DNA from: an uncultured bacterium
Lineage (GTDB): Bacteria > Planctomycetota > UBA1135 > GCA-002686595
Direction of reading: 5' to 3'
DNA: 43,026 nucleotides
Assembly: GCA_937905825.1 (NCBI GenBank)
Contig: CALCXM010000123.1
Coordinates: forward strand, 1 to 43,026
Shown here: piece after piece, positions 34,455 through 42,871 of the stretch
Layout: every line of letters starts with the position of its first letter
Position numbering within the stretch: the stretch's first letter is position 1
Program-made: the position numbers and the translations under genes
The notes under the pieces: model-generated
Databases searched by the model: none
What the model saw: only the letters and a program-made list of their open reading frames with translations
Told to the model about the DNA's origin: nothing

Positions 34455-36929
34455 TTAGTTCTCCCCTTGAAGGAGTTCCTTGCGTGAGCCGCAACGCAAC
34501 ATGGAGTCCCCGAAGTACGGATTGGAGGTCTCGTCGCCGACTTGCAACCAGTTTGCCCCCTCGAAATCGAGGGCCATGGGGCAATGGAACACGCCGATGT
34601 CCATGCCCTTGTGGCCGTAACCCAACTCCTTGAGAGATGCGAGGAGGGTCTCCGTCAGTGGGCTGAGCAGCAGTCGGCGACTCTCCAGGTCTCCTGCCTT
34701 CGCAAGTGCTTGGGCGGAAGAACGTAGAGTCGGTAGGTGCTTCATCCAGGCCATGTGGGCCTCCCCGGCCAGGAGCCCCATGTTGACCCCAGCGAGTCTG
34801 TCCACAATGGCCTGAGCCGAGCCAGGGTCGTCCACGTCATTCGCAAATGCAGTCTGAAGCGCCAGGTACGCGTCTACCACAACGTCAAGTTGTCGGCTGA
34901 ATTCCGCCGGGGTCGCCATTGCACCTCCGGAGTTCATGGGCATGGCAGCATGCTCCATAGGCTCGCCTCCAGCAGGCATCTCCATCCCAACGAGGGAGCC
35001 GCCTGGCAGGGAGTCCTGCAGGTCGCCGCAACGCAGCATCGATGCACCGTAGTACGGATTCGCGGTTTCCTCCCCCAACTGAATCCAGTCTGCACCGGCG
35101 CCGTCCAAAGCCATCGGGCAATGGAAGACTCCGGGGTTCCCAGCAGAAGTCTCATGCCCGAATGTCTTGAGCGCATAGACGAGCCGGTCCGTGAACGGCG
35201 ACAAGAGCACGCGCCGTCCAGCGAGGTCAGGGGCAGCCGCCAGCTCTTGGGCGCTTCGCTCCAAATCACCTTGCTGCTGCATCCAGGACATGTGCGCTTC
35301 CCCTTCCAAGAGTGTCATGTCCACGGCGACAATTCCTTTCAGGATCTGTTGGGCCGCACCCGAGTTGTCCGTGTCGTTTGCGAGCGCGCCCTGGAGATCG
35401 AGGTACGCCGTGAGCACCTGACCGAGCTGCTCGCGGAAGGCCTGCGGCGTGGAGACGGCAGTCGCTTCCGGCGGTCCCGCGGGGGGTGCCGTCCCATCCC
35501 CACTCATCATGCTCGGCTTGGCGCGGATCTGGAGTTCGCTGTCGATCTTGAAGTTGCCCTTCACCACGATGTCTTCGCCCTCTTCGATGCCTTCGTACAC
35601 CACGTACCAATCTCCGGCGCGAGGTCCGAGGGCGATCTCGCGTCCTTCATAAGTCGGCTTCTCCTGATCTGGAACGCGCACATACACGACAGCGCGCCGG
35701 CCTGTAATGAGCGGCGCCGTGTGCGGGATCACCAAGGACCGGCCATCCTCAGCCGAGGCGGTAAAGCCAAGCTCAGAGGCAGGCACGAGGTCCATGCCGC
35801 ACTCCGGGCAAGCATCCGGGCCTTCGGTCACGATCTCTGGATGCATGGGGCACATCCACTTGCCCGCCAGATCCTCGTCCACCACCTTGCCGTGCTTGGT
35901 TAGCACTGCGTGCGCCGTGGCCGACACGAACATCTCGGGCTTCAAACGTTGATTGGGATTGTCGACGTTTAGACGCACGCTGACCGTTCGCGTGCGATCG
36001 TCGAGGGTCGGGTCGATGAAGGCGACTCGACCGTGAAAGGTCTCTCCGGGGTACGCCTCCAAGCGGAACTCGATGTCCTGGCCGTAGCGAATCCAGGCGA
36101 GGTCTGACTCGTAGGCATTCAGTTGAACCCAGACCTTCGAGAGATCGGCGATCGTGTAGACCTTCGTTCCCTCCTTCACGTACATCCCCTCGCGGGCGTC
36201 CTTGTGAACGACCACGCCCCCGAAGGGCGCGCGAACGGTGATGTGCTCGTTGGCCACCCCCGTATCCACCACCTCCTGGATCTGTTGGTCGGAGAGCCCA
36301 TAGAGCCGAAGCTTTTCCCGGGCTGAGTGCACCGTTTGGTCGCTCGTCGTGCGGACGATGTCCAAGGAGCTACCCTCTAGTTTCTTGGAGGTTCCAATCG
36401 CTTGCAGCAACTCCTCCTGGGCGGAGTACAGGGTGGGCGAATAGATCTCTACCAAGTGATCTCCTTCGCGCACGGAGACTCCGGTGTAGTCCACAAAGAG
36501 TCGGTCCAAGCGCCCGGAGACCCATGAGGTGATGTAGGCCACTCGGGTTTCGTCGAAGGTCACCTTCCCGACCATGTTCACTTCATGGGCCACCGCGCGC
36601 CGTTCAACCTTGGCGGTTTCGATCTCTGCCAAGGCCCGTGCCGTTTCCGACATGCGCAGGGTTCGCGGCCCTAGATCCTCATCGTCCGCCCCCGTATTGC
36701 CCGGGATCAAGTCCATGAAGCAAATCGGGCACTTGCCCGCCTCAGGCAAACGAACTTGCGGATGCATGGAACAGGTCCAAACTTCGGGCACTTTGGCAGT
36801 CACGACTTCAACGCTAGAGCTCGACTCAGGAGCTGGACCACCACTCGGACCAAACGTCCGACCGGCGGAGTAGCCAAAACCGACAAGTACGCCGACGAGA
36901 ACGAGATGCTGTGTTTTTGAAAGGCTCAT
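34455..36929 (-). CDS. cusB: CusB-type RND adaptor fused to two heavy-metal-binding and two DUF3347 domains
   Basis: 824 residues, about twice a normal CusB. Order: N-terminal membrane or signal segment (1-24); heavy-metal-binding domain 1 (WTCSMHP...CPICFMDLIP, 51-76); membrane-fusion core with barrel-sandwich, hairpin (about 160-225) and beta-barrel parts (110-345); heavy-metal-binding domain 2 (WMCPMHP...CPECGMDLVP, 358-383); membrane-proximal part (390-475); DUF3347 module 1 (about 496-637) and module 2 (about 676-817). Each DUF3347 module ends HCPMAL...NPY(Y/F)G..MLRCG, with Cys pairs suited to copper. A Met/His-rich linker (about 648-665) joins them. The two DUF3347 copies are clearly duplicated. 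It sits 2 bases from the TolC-like gene and 3 from the pump gene, so all three are one unit. Confidence 0.92.
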   Translation of the reverse strand: MSLSKTQHLVLVGVLVGFGYSAGRTFGPSGGPAPESSSSVEVVTAKVPEVWTCSMHPQVRLPEAGKCPICFMDLIPGNTGADDEDLGPRTLRMSETARALAEIETAKVERRAVAHEVNMVGKVTFDETRVAYITSWVSGRLDRLFVDYTGVSVREGDHLVEIYSPTLYSAQEELLQAIGTSKKLEGSSLDIVRTTSDQTVHSAREKLRLYGLSDQQIQEVVDTGVANEHITVRAPFGGVVVHKDAREGMYVKEGTKVYTIADLSKVWVQLNAYESDLAWIRYGQDIEFRLEAYPGETFHGRVAFIDPTLDDRTRTVSVRLNVDNPNQRLKPEMFVSATAHAVLTKHGKVVDEDLAGKWMCPMHPEIVTEGPDACPECGMDLVPASELGFTASAEDGRSLVIPHTAPLITGRRAVVYVRVPDQEKPTYEGREIALGPRAGDWYVVYEGIEEGEDIVVKGNFKIDSELQIRAKPSMMSGDGTAPPAGPPEATAVSTPQAFREQLGQVLTAYLDLQGALANDTDNSGAAQQILKGIVAVDMTLLEGEAHMSWMQQQGDLERSAQELAAAPDLAGRRVLLSPFTDRLVYALKTFGHETSAGNPGVFHCPMALDGAGADWIQLGEETANPYYGASMLRCGDLQDSLPGGSLVGMEMPAGGEPMEHAAMPMNSGGAMATPAEFSRQLDVVVDAYLALQTAFANDVDDPGSAQAIVDRLAGVNMGLLAGEAHMAWMKHLPTLRSSAQALAKAGDLESRRLLLSPLTETLLASLKELGYGHKGMDIGVFHCPMALDFEGANWLQVGDETSNPYFGDSMLRCGSRKELLQGEN

Positions 36930-36931
36930 AA

Positions 36932-38281
36932 TTAACGATCCTGGTTGAGTTGGACGCCGGTGATTCGTTCGGTGGTGGCGAGGGCTTTGGCCCGGTCGGC
37001 GACGGCCCGTACGGCCTGCAGTTGAAATTCCAAGAGAACACGCTCCGCATCGATCAGATCGAGGAAGCCTCCTTCGCCGGTTTGGTAGGCCGTGTTCAAG
37101 GCCTGGATCGACTCTTCGCCTTTCGGCACCAAGCTGCCCGAATACAGTTCAATGCGCCGATCCGCGTCACGGAACTTGTAGAGGGCCATCTCGAGCTCAG
37201 CGGTGAGTTGGTTCAGCTGCTGCTCGTAGTTCAGGCCTGCGGCCTTCGCTTGCGCTTCCGCCCGACGGGACCCGGCCCGGTAGGAATCGCGCCAAATGGG
37301 CAAGTCCAGTCCCAAGCTGAGCGCCACGGCATCGTCGCCGGAGCCGGCCATGTTCGGGTTGAGCGCGTCGCCGATCAACGTGTAGTCCACGCCGATTGAA
37401 AGGTCCGGGTAGAACGCCTTGTCCGCCAGCAGCACAGCGTGTTCCGCGCTCCGCTGGTGATGCCTCTGAGCTTTCAGAACCGGACTCGATTCCTGCAACG
37501 AAGCAAGCAACCGTTCCTGGTCCGCTGGCACGGGCACCTGCTCTGGAAAGCTCGGATTCGGCAGCGGAGCCGTCGATGGCCGGTTGAGAGCGGCATTCAA
37601 GGCGGCCGCTAGTGGACGGCGCAAGTCGCTGAGCGTCTGCACTCGATCCTCCAACTTGCCAAGCTCAACCTGCGCTCGGATGACATCCGCGTGGCGCCCC
37701 AAGCCAGTTTGCATGCGGGAGCGGGCGACACCTTCCCAGTGCGTCAGCAACTCTCGGTTGCCCTCGGTGATCTGGATTGCGCGCTCGACCCAGGCGTACT
37801 CGTACCAGGTGTTGCGCACCTTTTCGTCGAGAGCCAGGCGCGCCGCCTCAAGGGCTTGGCGGGCTGCTTCCGATGCTTCGAAAGCCACGTCCCCGGCCAG
37901 TTCGAGTTTGCCGAACCACGGGAACGGTTGAGACACTCCGATGCGCCCTTGCATCGGTCCGACGCGGGTCTCCACTTCGGAGAGATACGCTCCAAAACTC
38001 AGTCGAGGATTGGGCAGGGCCATCACTTGGGGGACGCGCTCTAGCGCTGCCCTCCAGTTTTGGAAGGCGGCTCCGAGTCCCGGGTTATTGGTCCTTGCAA
38101 ACTCTAGCAGCTCGCGCAGTCCAGCGTTGTCGGCGAGCACTGGCCGTTCCACTGCGTTCAGCTCGCGCACGTTGCTACGCATCTCGTCCCAAGCGTCACG
38201 GCTTCCGCTGTAGTTGGATGGCGGGGAGGCGCAGCCCACGAGGGCGAGGTAGATCAGGGGAGCGTATTGGAGTGACTTCAT
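36932..38281 (-). CDS. TolC-family outer-membrane efflux lipoprotein (CusC-like)
   Basis: 449 residues. The N-terminus MKSLQYAPLIYLALVGC carries a lipobox (LVGC, C17), as in CusC. The rest is the long helical pattern of TolC-type channels with two repeats: FARTNNPGLGAAFQNWRAAL and QPFPWFGKLELAGDVAFEA in the first half, and LIDAERVLLEFQLQAVRAV near the end. It forms the outer-membrane exit duct for the pump. It is two bases upstream of the adaptor gene. No Shine-Dalgarno is seen before ATG 38281. A 333-base gap with a strong hairpin separates it from the Cys-rich gene upstream. Confidence 0.9.
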   Translation of the reverse strand: MKSLQYAPLIYLALVGCASPPSNYSGSRDAWDEMRSNVRELNAVERPVLADNAGLRELLEFARTNNPGLGAAFQNWRAALERVPQVMALPNPRLSFGAYLSEVETRVGPMQGRIGVSQPFPWFGKLELAGDVAFEASEAARQALEAARLALDEKVRNTWYEYAWVERAIQITEGNRELLTHWEGVARSRMQTGLGRHADVIRAQVELGKLEDRVQTLSDLRRPLAAALNAALNRPSTAPLPNPSFPEQVPVPADQERLLASLQESSPVLKAQRHHQRSAEHAVLLADKAFYPDLSIGVDYTLIGDALNPNMAGSGDDAVALSLGLDLPIWRDSYRAGSRRAEAQAKAAGLNYEQQLNQLTAELEMALYKFRDADRRIELYSGSLVPKGEESIQALNTAYQTGEGGFLDLIDAERVLLEFQLQAVRAVADRAKALATTERITGVQLNQDR

Positions 38282-38614
38282 GGGCGTGAGTCCGAATCGT
38301 TGCCTGCAAGATCGCAGGCCGGGTGGTTCGCGAGCCAGTTGGTTCGCAAGCTTGAGAAGTGAATGCCAATCGTCCGGGGGACGACGCGCGTCTCAGAGCT
38401 CGATCTCGGAGCGGGTTCAGGTCCGCCGACATCGATCGCAGTCGCTCGACCTCGCGCTGAGCAGTCCGACGATCGATGCGATCATCGGGGCCATTCGAGG
38501 TGCGAGTCCCTTCGAGGTGAAGGGCCGCGAACACCGCAGCAATGCTTCCGGTTCCTACTGAACCGATCTGCGGTGCGTCTCCGACTCAACCCATTGGGGA
38601 GTCGGAAAGCCTTC
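38282..38614 (-). promoter_or_regulatory. 333-base leader between the Cys-rich gene and the efflux operon
   Basis: No gene can be supported here; the open frames have neither signal-like nor domain-like sequence. It holds the hairpin at 38580-38606 and must carry either the operon promoter or a long untranslated leader. No clear -35/-10 pair and no CueR- or CopY-type palindrome was found. Confidence 0.35.
38580..38606 (-). terminator. Strong hairpin between Cys-rich gene and efflux operon
   Basis: TCCGACTC (38580-38587) pairs perfectly with GAGTCGGA (38599-38606); inside, CCC (38590-38592) pairs with GGG (38596-38598) around ATT with a two-base bulge. It lies 8 bases after the Cys-rich stop on the minus strand. 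No T-tract follows, so it is more likely an attenuator or 3'-end stabiliser than a classical intrinsic terminator. Confidence 0.42.
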
Positions 38615-39187
38615 TCAAATGCGAACGACGGATAGAACCGCTAGCAACCCAGAAACACCACGGGTCAACAAGACCCACGCTCCTGCGCTTCCCACGCCAA
38701 ACCCGGAAGCTCCTCGAGGGATCTTCGCAACGCTGACCTGTCCACTCGGAGGTCCCGGGACCCCTCGCGCGCAAGCCGTTTCTGGCGGCCCATAGGGCTG
38801 AACCGAAATCGCTTCCCCGTGCACTCGAACCCATTGGGCCAGGGCGCTCTCACCGAGACCATCGCATCCCTCAGGAGGAACGACCGGGTCCGGCGCGGGA
38901 AACGGCACGGGATCTGTCTTGCAACCGCAAGTCGTGTCCAGCTCGTGACTGGCCACCTCGATCTCGGGCTCCTGCGCCGCACAACAGCTCATGACAAACT
39001 CAACTTCACGAGCGAGTTCTTCCCCCGAACAGCAGCAGGTCATCTCCCCACCGCAGTCCTTGGAGACCCCACCGCGGCTCAAAAAGGCGAGAGCCGGTTG
39101 CGCAATCTGGATGAACATAAGCAGCATCACACCGAGGGTCAGACCCCGGCGTGCCCCTTGCCTTGTTCTCTTGATTGCGCTTGTCAT
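38615..39187 (-). CDS. Cys-rich exported protein upstream of the metal-efflux operon
   Basis: 190 residues from ATG 39187, which opens a basic then hydrophobic signal segment (MTSAIKRTRQGARRGLTLGV, then MLLMFIQIAQPALAF). The mature part has ten Cys: C45, C51-C53, C68-C69, C87 and C89 in TTCGCK, C108 and C139. The C51-C53 triplet and CC and CxC pairs are typical of soft-metal binding. The C-terminus is hydrophobic (WVLLTRGVSGLLAVLSVV) and could be a second membrane helix. I do not recognise a family. Lying just upstream of the efflux genes on the same strand, it is probably a periplasmic metal-binding or sensing protein for that system (inference). Confidence 0.7.
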   Translation of the reverse strand: MTSAIKRTRQGARRGLTLGVMLLMFIQIAQPALAFLSRGGVSKDCGGEMTCCCSGEELAREVEFVMSCCAAQEPEIEVASHELDTTCGCKTDPVPFPAPDPVVPPEGCDGLGESALAQWVRVHGEAISVQPYGPPETACARGVPGPPSGQVSVAKIPRGASGFGVGSAGAWVLLTRGVSGLLAVLSVVRI

Positions 39188-39523
39188 CTTTCTGGCTAGC
39201 CCGTCGTACGGAATTGAGGCCAGCTGCGACCAGTGATTCCTCGGATTTCTTCGTCCTTCCCTCGAGATGAACTCCACCCCTACCCGCTCAAACCTGGCCA
39301 GCTTCCGCAGTAGTGGGCCCAAGAACGGGCCAATTGTCCCGGAAGCCCCGGCTCCGAGCAGGCCCCCCCAATTCCGACGGAAATCGCCAGACTTGTTCCG
39401 AGTGGAGACTGCAGTCCTCTACCTCAGGACCCGATACTAGGGACGCCAGCGGTGAACCATGGGCCCAGCTCGGGGCCGCGCCGTCTCTGGTGATCTTGCC
39501 CACAGACTGAGAATCCTGTCCCT
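39188..39523. promoter_or_regulatory. 336-base divergent control region of the metal-efflux locus
   Basis: No supported gene. It lies between the minus-strand Cys-rich gene and the plus-strand split lipoprotein. A 10-base palindrome GACTGCAGTC (39407-39416) and a GGCCC-aagaac-GGGCC hairpin near 39317-39332 are visible. No known copper-regulator box was found, and no regulator gene of the CueR, CsoR or CusRS type is in the window. Confidence 0.33.
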
Positions 39524-39856
39524 ATGAACCGAATCGACGTGCTGAAACTTGCGCCCCTGGCACTTTGTCTTTTGTTCCCCCTGGTTGGCTGCACCAGCCC
39601 GATGGCGAAGTACAGCAAGTACGAGAAGCCGCGAAAGTTCACGGTGCCGCACGCTTCGGGCGAGGGCAAGGCCACTTTTTACCGGCTCGAGGTGATGATT
39701 TCGGGACGTGGATTGGGCTTCGAGAGCAGGTACGGACTTGCGGACAGTGACGGCGACATATTGTTCAAGCCCACTTCACACAAGTCGAGACAGGATTCCG
39801 CTCGAAGCAGCAGCAATGGGTTCGTCCGGGAGCAGAGTTCCTATTTCCGGACCTGA
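39524..39856 (+). CDS. Lipoprotein with PDZ end, N-terminal fragment before an apparent frameshift
   Basis: 110 residues read from ATG 39524. The signal peptide ends in the lipobox LVGC (C23, GCTSPMAKYSKY). Protein-like sequence continues through YGLADSDGDILFKPT (about 39731-39775); after that the frame becomes unconvincing (RQDSARSSSNG) and stops at 39854-39856. From about 39775 the convincing sequence moves to the -1 frame (TQVETGFRSKQQQWVRPG, FLFPDLTAGRHALGVYR), which leads straight into the next entry. The two are therefore one gene broken by a single frameshift, by mutation or assembly error. Its 5' end diverges from the metal-efflux locus. Confidence 0.6.
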   Translation: MNRIDVLKLAPLALCLLFPLVGCTSPMAKYSKYEKPRKFTVPHASGEGKATFYRLEVMISGRGLGFESRYGLADSDGDILFKPTSHKSRQDSARSSSNGFVREQSSYFRT

Positions 39857-39918
39857 CGGCGGGCCGGCACGCCCTAGGTGTCTACCGCAATGGAGGTTCG
39901 CTGCCCATTCACACTCTG

Positions 39919-41070
39919 GTGGTCGAGGTGACGGATCAATTCGTTCAAGCCGATCTGATCCTCCCGCCCGTGGATCGCAGCACATGCATCCGCGTGCTTG
40001 TTCAGGGTGACACCGGAGCCCCCGTCGGCGACGTCGACTTCAGTCTCCTCAACCTGTCACCGACGGGTGGTGGCTCCATGAGGACCGACGTCCTCCCCGA
40101 CACGGATGGAGCGTACCTGGTGCAATTGGGTGCTGCAGAAGCCGCTGTCTATTGGGCCACCCCCCAAAAGGGCGCAAAGTTCGAGCTGAGAACGAGGCAT
40201 GCCCAACTTGGTCCTAAGTCGGTCGAGTTGAAGCCCGGACAATCGGAAGTGCTGATCTCCTACGTGCCGCCTGGCACGCTACTCGCGACCGTCAGCGGCT
40301 ATCACGGAAGCGGCCACGAAGGCAAGTTGATCGTGTATGCGGAGAAGGAGGGCTACGAGAACCACGGGACCTCCTTCAGCGGTCCCCTCGAGGGCAAGGT
40401 CGGCACGGATGGAACCCAGCTGTTGGAACGACTGGAACCCGGTCCTTACGAGATTGTTCTGCGCTCGCAAGTCGGGGACAGGGGTCCCTACGCCCGAAAC
40501 GCGAACGAACTCGATCGGGTCAAGGCCCAGATCCACCCTGGCGAGAACAGGATTCAACTCGCCATTCCCGAACTCTTCACCCTGCGAGTGCATCAAGCAG
40601 ATGGACAGGTAGGAACTCCGCTGTACTTGATCCTCGGGGATCCCAACTCACTGCGCCCCGAAATGAAACCTGCCGCGCTCGACGGGAATGGATACGCAAC
40701 TTGGCAAGACCTACGCGCAGGCACGTACCGGATCAGAGCAGGATCAGAGCAAATGGACGTGGACGTCCCGAGCCCCGACATCGAATTCCAAGCCATCACG
40801 CCCGACGCTCTGCGCGTGGTGATCTCCGATGCAAACGGCGACTTGGCCAAGCTTGGCTTCCAGGCCGGGGATCTCATCATCGGGGAGAATGGCGAGGAGT
40901 TCACGGGCAAGCCGAGCCTGGGACTGTTCGCGAATTCCGCCTCCCAAGAGAAAAAGCAATCGACGTTCATCGTGCTGCGCCAGGGCGTCCGTATCGAGAT
41001 CACGGCAAAGGCTGAGGACGTAGAAAACTGGACTCAGCTGGGCGGCAGATTCATTCCCGCCTATCGCTAG
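39919..41070 (+). CDS. Lipoprotein with PDZ end, C-terminal part after the frameshift
   Basis: 383 residues from GTG 39919, but this start is artificial: coherent sequence in the same frame runs back to about 39775 (frame open from 39751), with no ATG. It has several beta-sandwich repeats of the carboxypeptidase-regulatory-like type (VLVQGDTGAPVGDVDFSLL, LLERLEPGPYEIVLRS, ATWQDLRAGTYRIRAG) and ends in a PDZ-like domain (about 290-370: LAKLGFQAGDLIIGENGEEF, then FIVLRQGVRIEITAKAED). Joined to the fragment at 39524 it would make a lipoprotein of about 515 residues exposed outside the inner membrane. PDZ domains bind peptide ends; no protease domain is present. Function unknown. Confidence 0.7.
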   Translation: MVEVTDQFVQADLILPPVDRSTCIRVLVQGDTGAPVGDVDFSLLNLSPTGGGSMRTDVLPDTDGAYLVQLGAAEAAVYWATPQKGAKFELRTRHAQLGPKSVELKPGQSEVLISYVPPGTLLATVSGYHGSGHEGKLIVYAEKEGYENHGTSFSGPLEGKVGTDGTQLLERLEPGPYEIVLRSQVGDRGPYARNANELDRVKAQIHPGENRIQLAIPELFTLRVHQADGQVGTPLYLILGDPNSLRPEMKPAALDGNGYATWQDLRAGTYRIRAGSEQMDVDVPSPDIEFQAITPDALRVVISDANGDLAKLGFQAGDLIIGENGEEFTGKPSLGLFANSASQEKKQSTFIVLRQGVRIEITAKAEDVENWTQLGGRFIPAYR

Positions 41071-41098
41071 GGGTTGATTCCCAGCTTGCGGCTGCAGC

Positions 41099-42487
41099 TC
41101 AATCGTCTTGCTCGGCGCCGGTGTAGCCCAAGTCTTGCAGGGCCTTGAGGGTGCTGGGATCCAGCACGATCTCTTCCGCCGCGCCTAGTTTTGCGCTGCG
41201 GGCTTGCAGTCGAACGAAGTGCTCCAACAGGATCTCCTGCAACTCTTCCACGCGCTCCGGATGGCTCGCCGCCACGTCCTTGAGCTCGAAGGGATCCGTC
41301 TCGAGGTTGTAGAGGGTTCGATGCTCCTGGTCTTGCCAGTGCAATTTCCAGGGTCCTTGGGAAACCGAGTGCACCAGGGGCTGACCGTGCTCGACCAATC
41401 GAGCAGAGCTCTGACTGAACTGCGGGCGTCCGCGAAAGCTCGCTGCCAGGACGTCAACTCCAGAGAGCTGTTCGCGAAAGGCGCCAAGCTCCGGCAACTG
41501 CAAGAGCTCCAGCAAGGTGGGCAGGAAGTCGACGGTGGAAACCCGCGCGGTTACCCGCCGCGCGGAAAGTCCGGGCGCACGCAGCAGCCACGCGCTGCGC
41601 ACCTGCTCATCCCAGATCAACCCATGGCCGGGCTCTGCGTGCTGCCCGAGCCCTTCACCGTGGTCGGTGATCAACGAGACAATGGTGCGTTCGCGGATTC
41701 CTTGACGATCGAGCTCGTCCAGCAGGTGCCCCACTTGTTCGTCGGTGTAGAGAATCTCCCCGTCGTATCCATCGTGGCTCTCACGGGTTTTCACCATGCG
41801 ACCCCCGGGTCGAGCGCTGGCATCCGAGAATCCGCGCTCTTGCAGGTAAGCCTCCAGCCCAGCGCCCGCCTTGAAGGCGCTGGAGTATTCGCTCGGCGGA
41901 TCAAACGGGTCGTGGGGATCGAAGAGGTGCACCCAGAGAAAGAACGGCTGTTCGTTCTTCTCACGCAGGTGTTGCGCCAGCCACTTGATCGCCCGATCCG
42001 CGGTCACTGCACCACGACGTTGGGGAGCGTTGGGATCGTCAAAGTGCGAGAACCCCTTGTCGATTCCACTGTTCAGGCGCAGGGGCTTCGCGCTGACGAA
42101 GGCAGCGGTGGCGTAGTCGCAATCCGTGAGCGCCTGGGACAGAGATGTCAGTGCGTTCGTGGGCTTGTAGGCCATCCCCCCATGGGCCACGTTTGCCAGC
42201 ACGCCGTGCTCAATCGGCCAGGTGCCGGTCAGGATGGACACATGCGACGGCAGGGTCGTGGCCATGGGCACCGTGCAGTTCTCAAAGAGCACGGACTCGG
42301 AGGCCAAGGCGTCGATGCGCGGCGAAGTTGGGCGGAAGTATCCGTAGCACCCCAAGTGATCCGCGCGCAGGGTGTCCACGGTGATCAGGACGACGTTCTG
42401 CCCAGTCCCGTCGGATGCGGTCCCGGGGCCGTCCCCGCAGGAGCAGAGGAACAGTCCCGCCAAGAAAACAAACTGCCGATGACTCAT
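41099..42487 (-). CDS. Sulfatase-superfamily lipoprotein with Thr at the nucleophile position
   Basis: 462 residues from ATG 42487, giving MSHRQFVFLAGLFLCSC with a lipobox-like Cys15 or Cys17. The sulfatase fold is clear: VVLITVDTLRADHLG (D38, D43), LPSHVSILTGTWP, VHLFDPHDPFDPPSEY and LITDHGEGLGQH. The formylglycine motif C-x-P-S-R is changed to T78-L-P-S-H82. Without Cys or Ser at this place a formylglycine sulfatase is unlikely; Thr is the nucleophile in phosphoesterases and phosphotransferases of the same superfamily, so phosphoester or phosphonate hydrolysis is a better guess. Transcribed towards the split lipoprotein gene, 28 bases away. Confidence 0.86.
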   Translation of the reverse strand: MSHRQFVFLAGLFLCSCGDGPGTASDGTGQNVVLITVDTLRADHLGCYGYFRPTSPRIDALASESVLFENCTVPMATTLPSHVSILTGTWPIEHGVLANVAHGGMAYKPTNALTSLSQALTDCDYATAAFVSAKPLRLNSGIDKGFSHFDDPNAPQRRGAVTADRAIKWLAQHLREKNEQPFFLWVHLFDPHDPFDPPSEYSSAFKAGAGLEAYLQERGFSDASARPGGRMVKTRESHDGYDGEILYTDEQVGHLLDELDRQGIRERTIVSLITDHGEGLGQHAEPGHGLIWDEQVRSAWLLRAPGLSARRVTARVSTVDFLPTLLELLQLPELGAFREQLSGVDVLAASFRGRPQFSQSSARLVEHGQPLVHSVSQGPWKLHWQDQEHRTLYNLETDPFELKDVAASHPERVEELQEILLEHFVRLQARSAKLGAAEEIVLDPSTLKALQDLGYTGAEQDD

Positions 42488-42871
42488 CTGCGCAGTGATA
42501 ACAGGCCCGTGCAATCCTCACCAGCCCCTGGCATCCGGTTGGAGAAAGTCATTGCGTCCCAGAGCCCGGGCAAGGTCGCGCAATCGGCCCCTTCGTAGGA
42601 AGCAAGCGCTTCGGAGTCTCGACCGCTCGAGCCATCGTTCGTTCAATCCCAGCAACCTCGTGAGCCGACGAATCGGATTGCATCACCCGGGAAAGTGCTG
42701 CTTCCATTCCCGCGTTCGTGGTCCGCATCGATCAGGGCTCCCAACACTTCCCTCAAGGAAAAAGGCTTCTCTCCGTCGCACCCAAGACCACAGCTCCAAC
42801 CAAAAGAACAGCCCCGACCATCCACTGGCCGGGGCTGTTCTTGTTCAGTAGCGCTAAGCGCCTAAGTCGGC
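42488..42871 (-). promoter_or_regulatory. 384-base gap between the DUF3332-like gene and the sulfatase-like gene
   Basis: No supported gene. The right part holds a strong terminator for the gene at the window end (42804-42842); the rest must carry the promoter of the sulfatase-like gene, though I could not place a convincing -35/-10 pair. Confidence 0.35.
42804..42842 (-). terminator. Rho-independent terminator of the DUF3332-like gene
   Basis: Perfect 13-base arms (42804-42816 and 42830-42842) surround a 13-base loop in which CCA and TGG can also pair. Read on the minus strand, the GC-rich stem is followed by TTGGTTG, so with the stem end the RNA has a U-rich TTCTTTT run. It starts 30 bases after the stop at 42872. 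Confidence 0.75.

Noticed and set aside
38196..38534. Possible small gene in the gap before the TolC-like gene
   Set aside because: It overlaps the lipoprotein start of the TolC-like gene, is Arg/Pro-rich, and has no signal or domain-like sequence.
39313..39510. Short plus-strand frame in the divergent region of the metal locus
   Set aside because: Low-quality composition and no Shine-Dalgarno; most likely non-coding.
39755..39800. Programmed -1 ribosomal frameshift in the split lipoprotein gene
   Set aside because: No slippery heptamer or obvious downstream pseudoknot was seen at the frame change.
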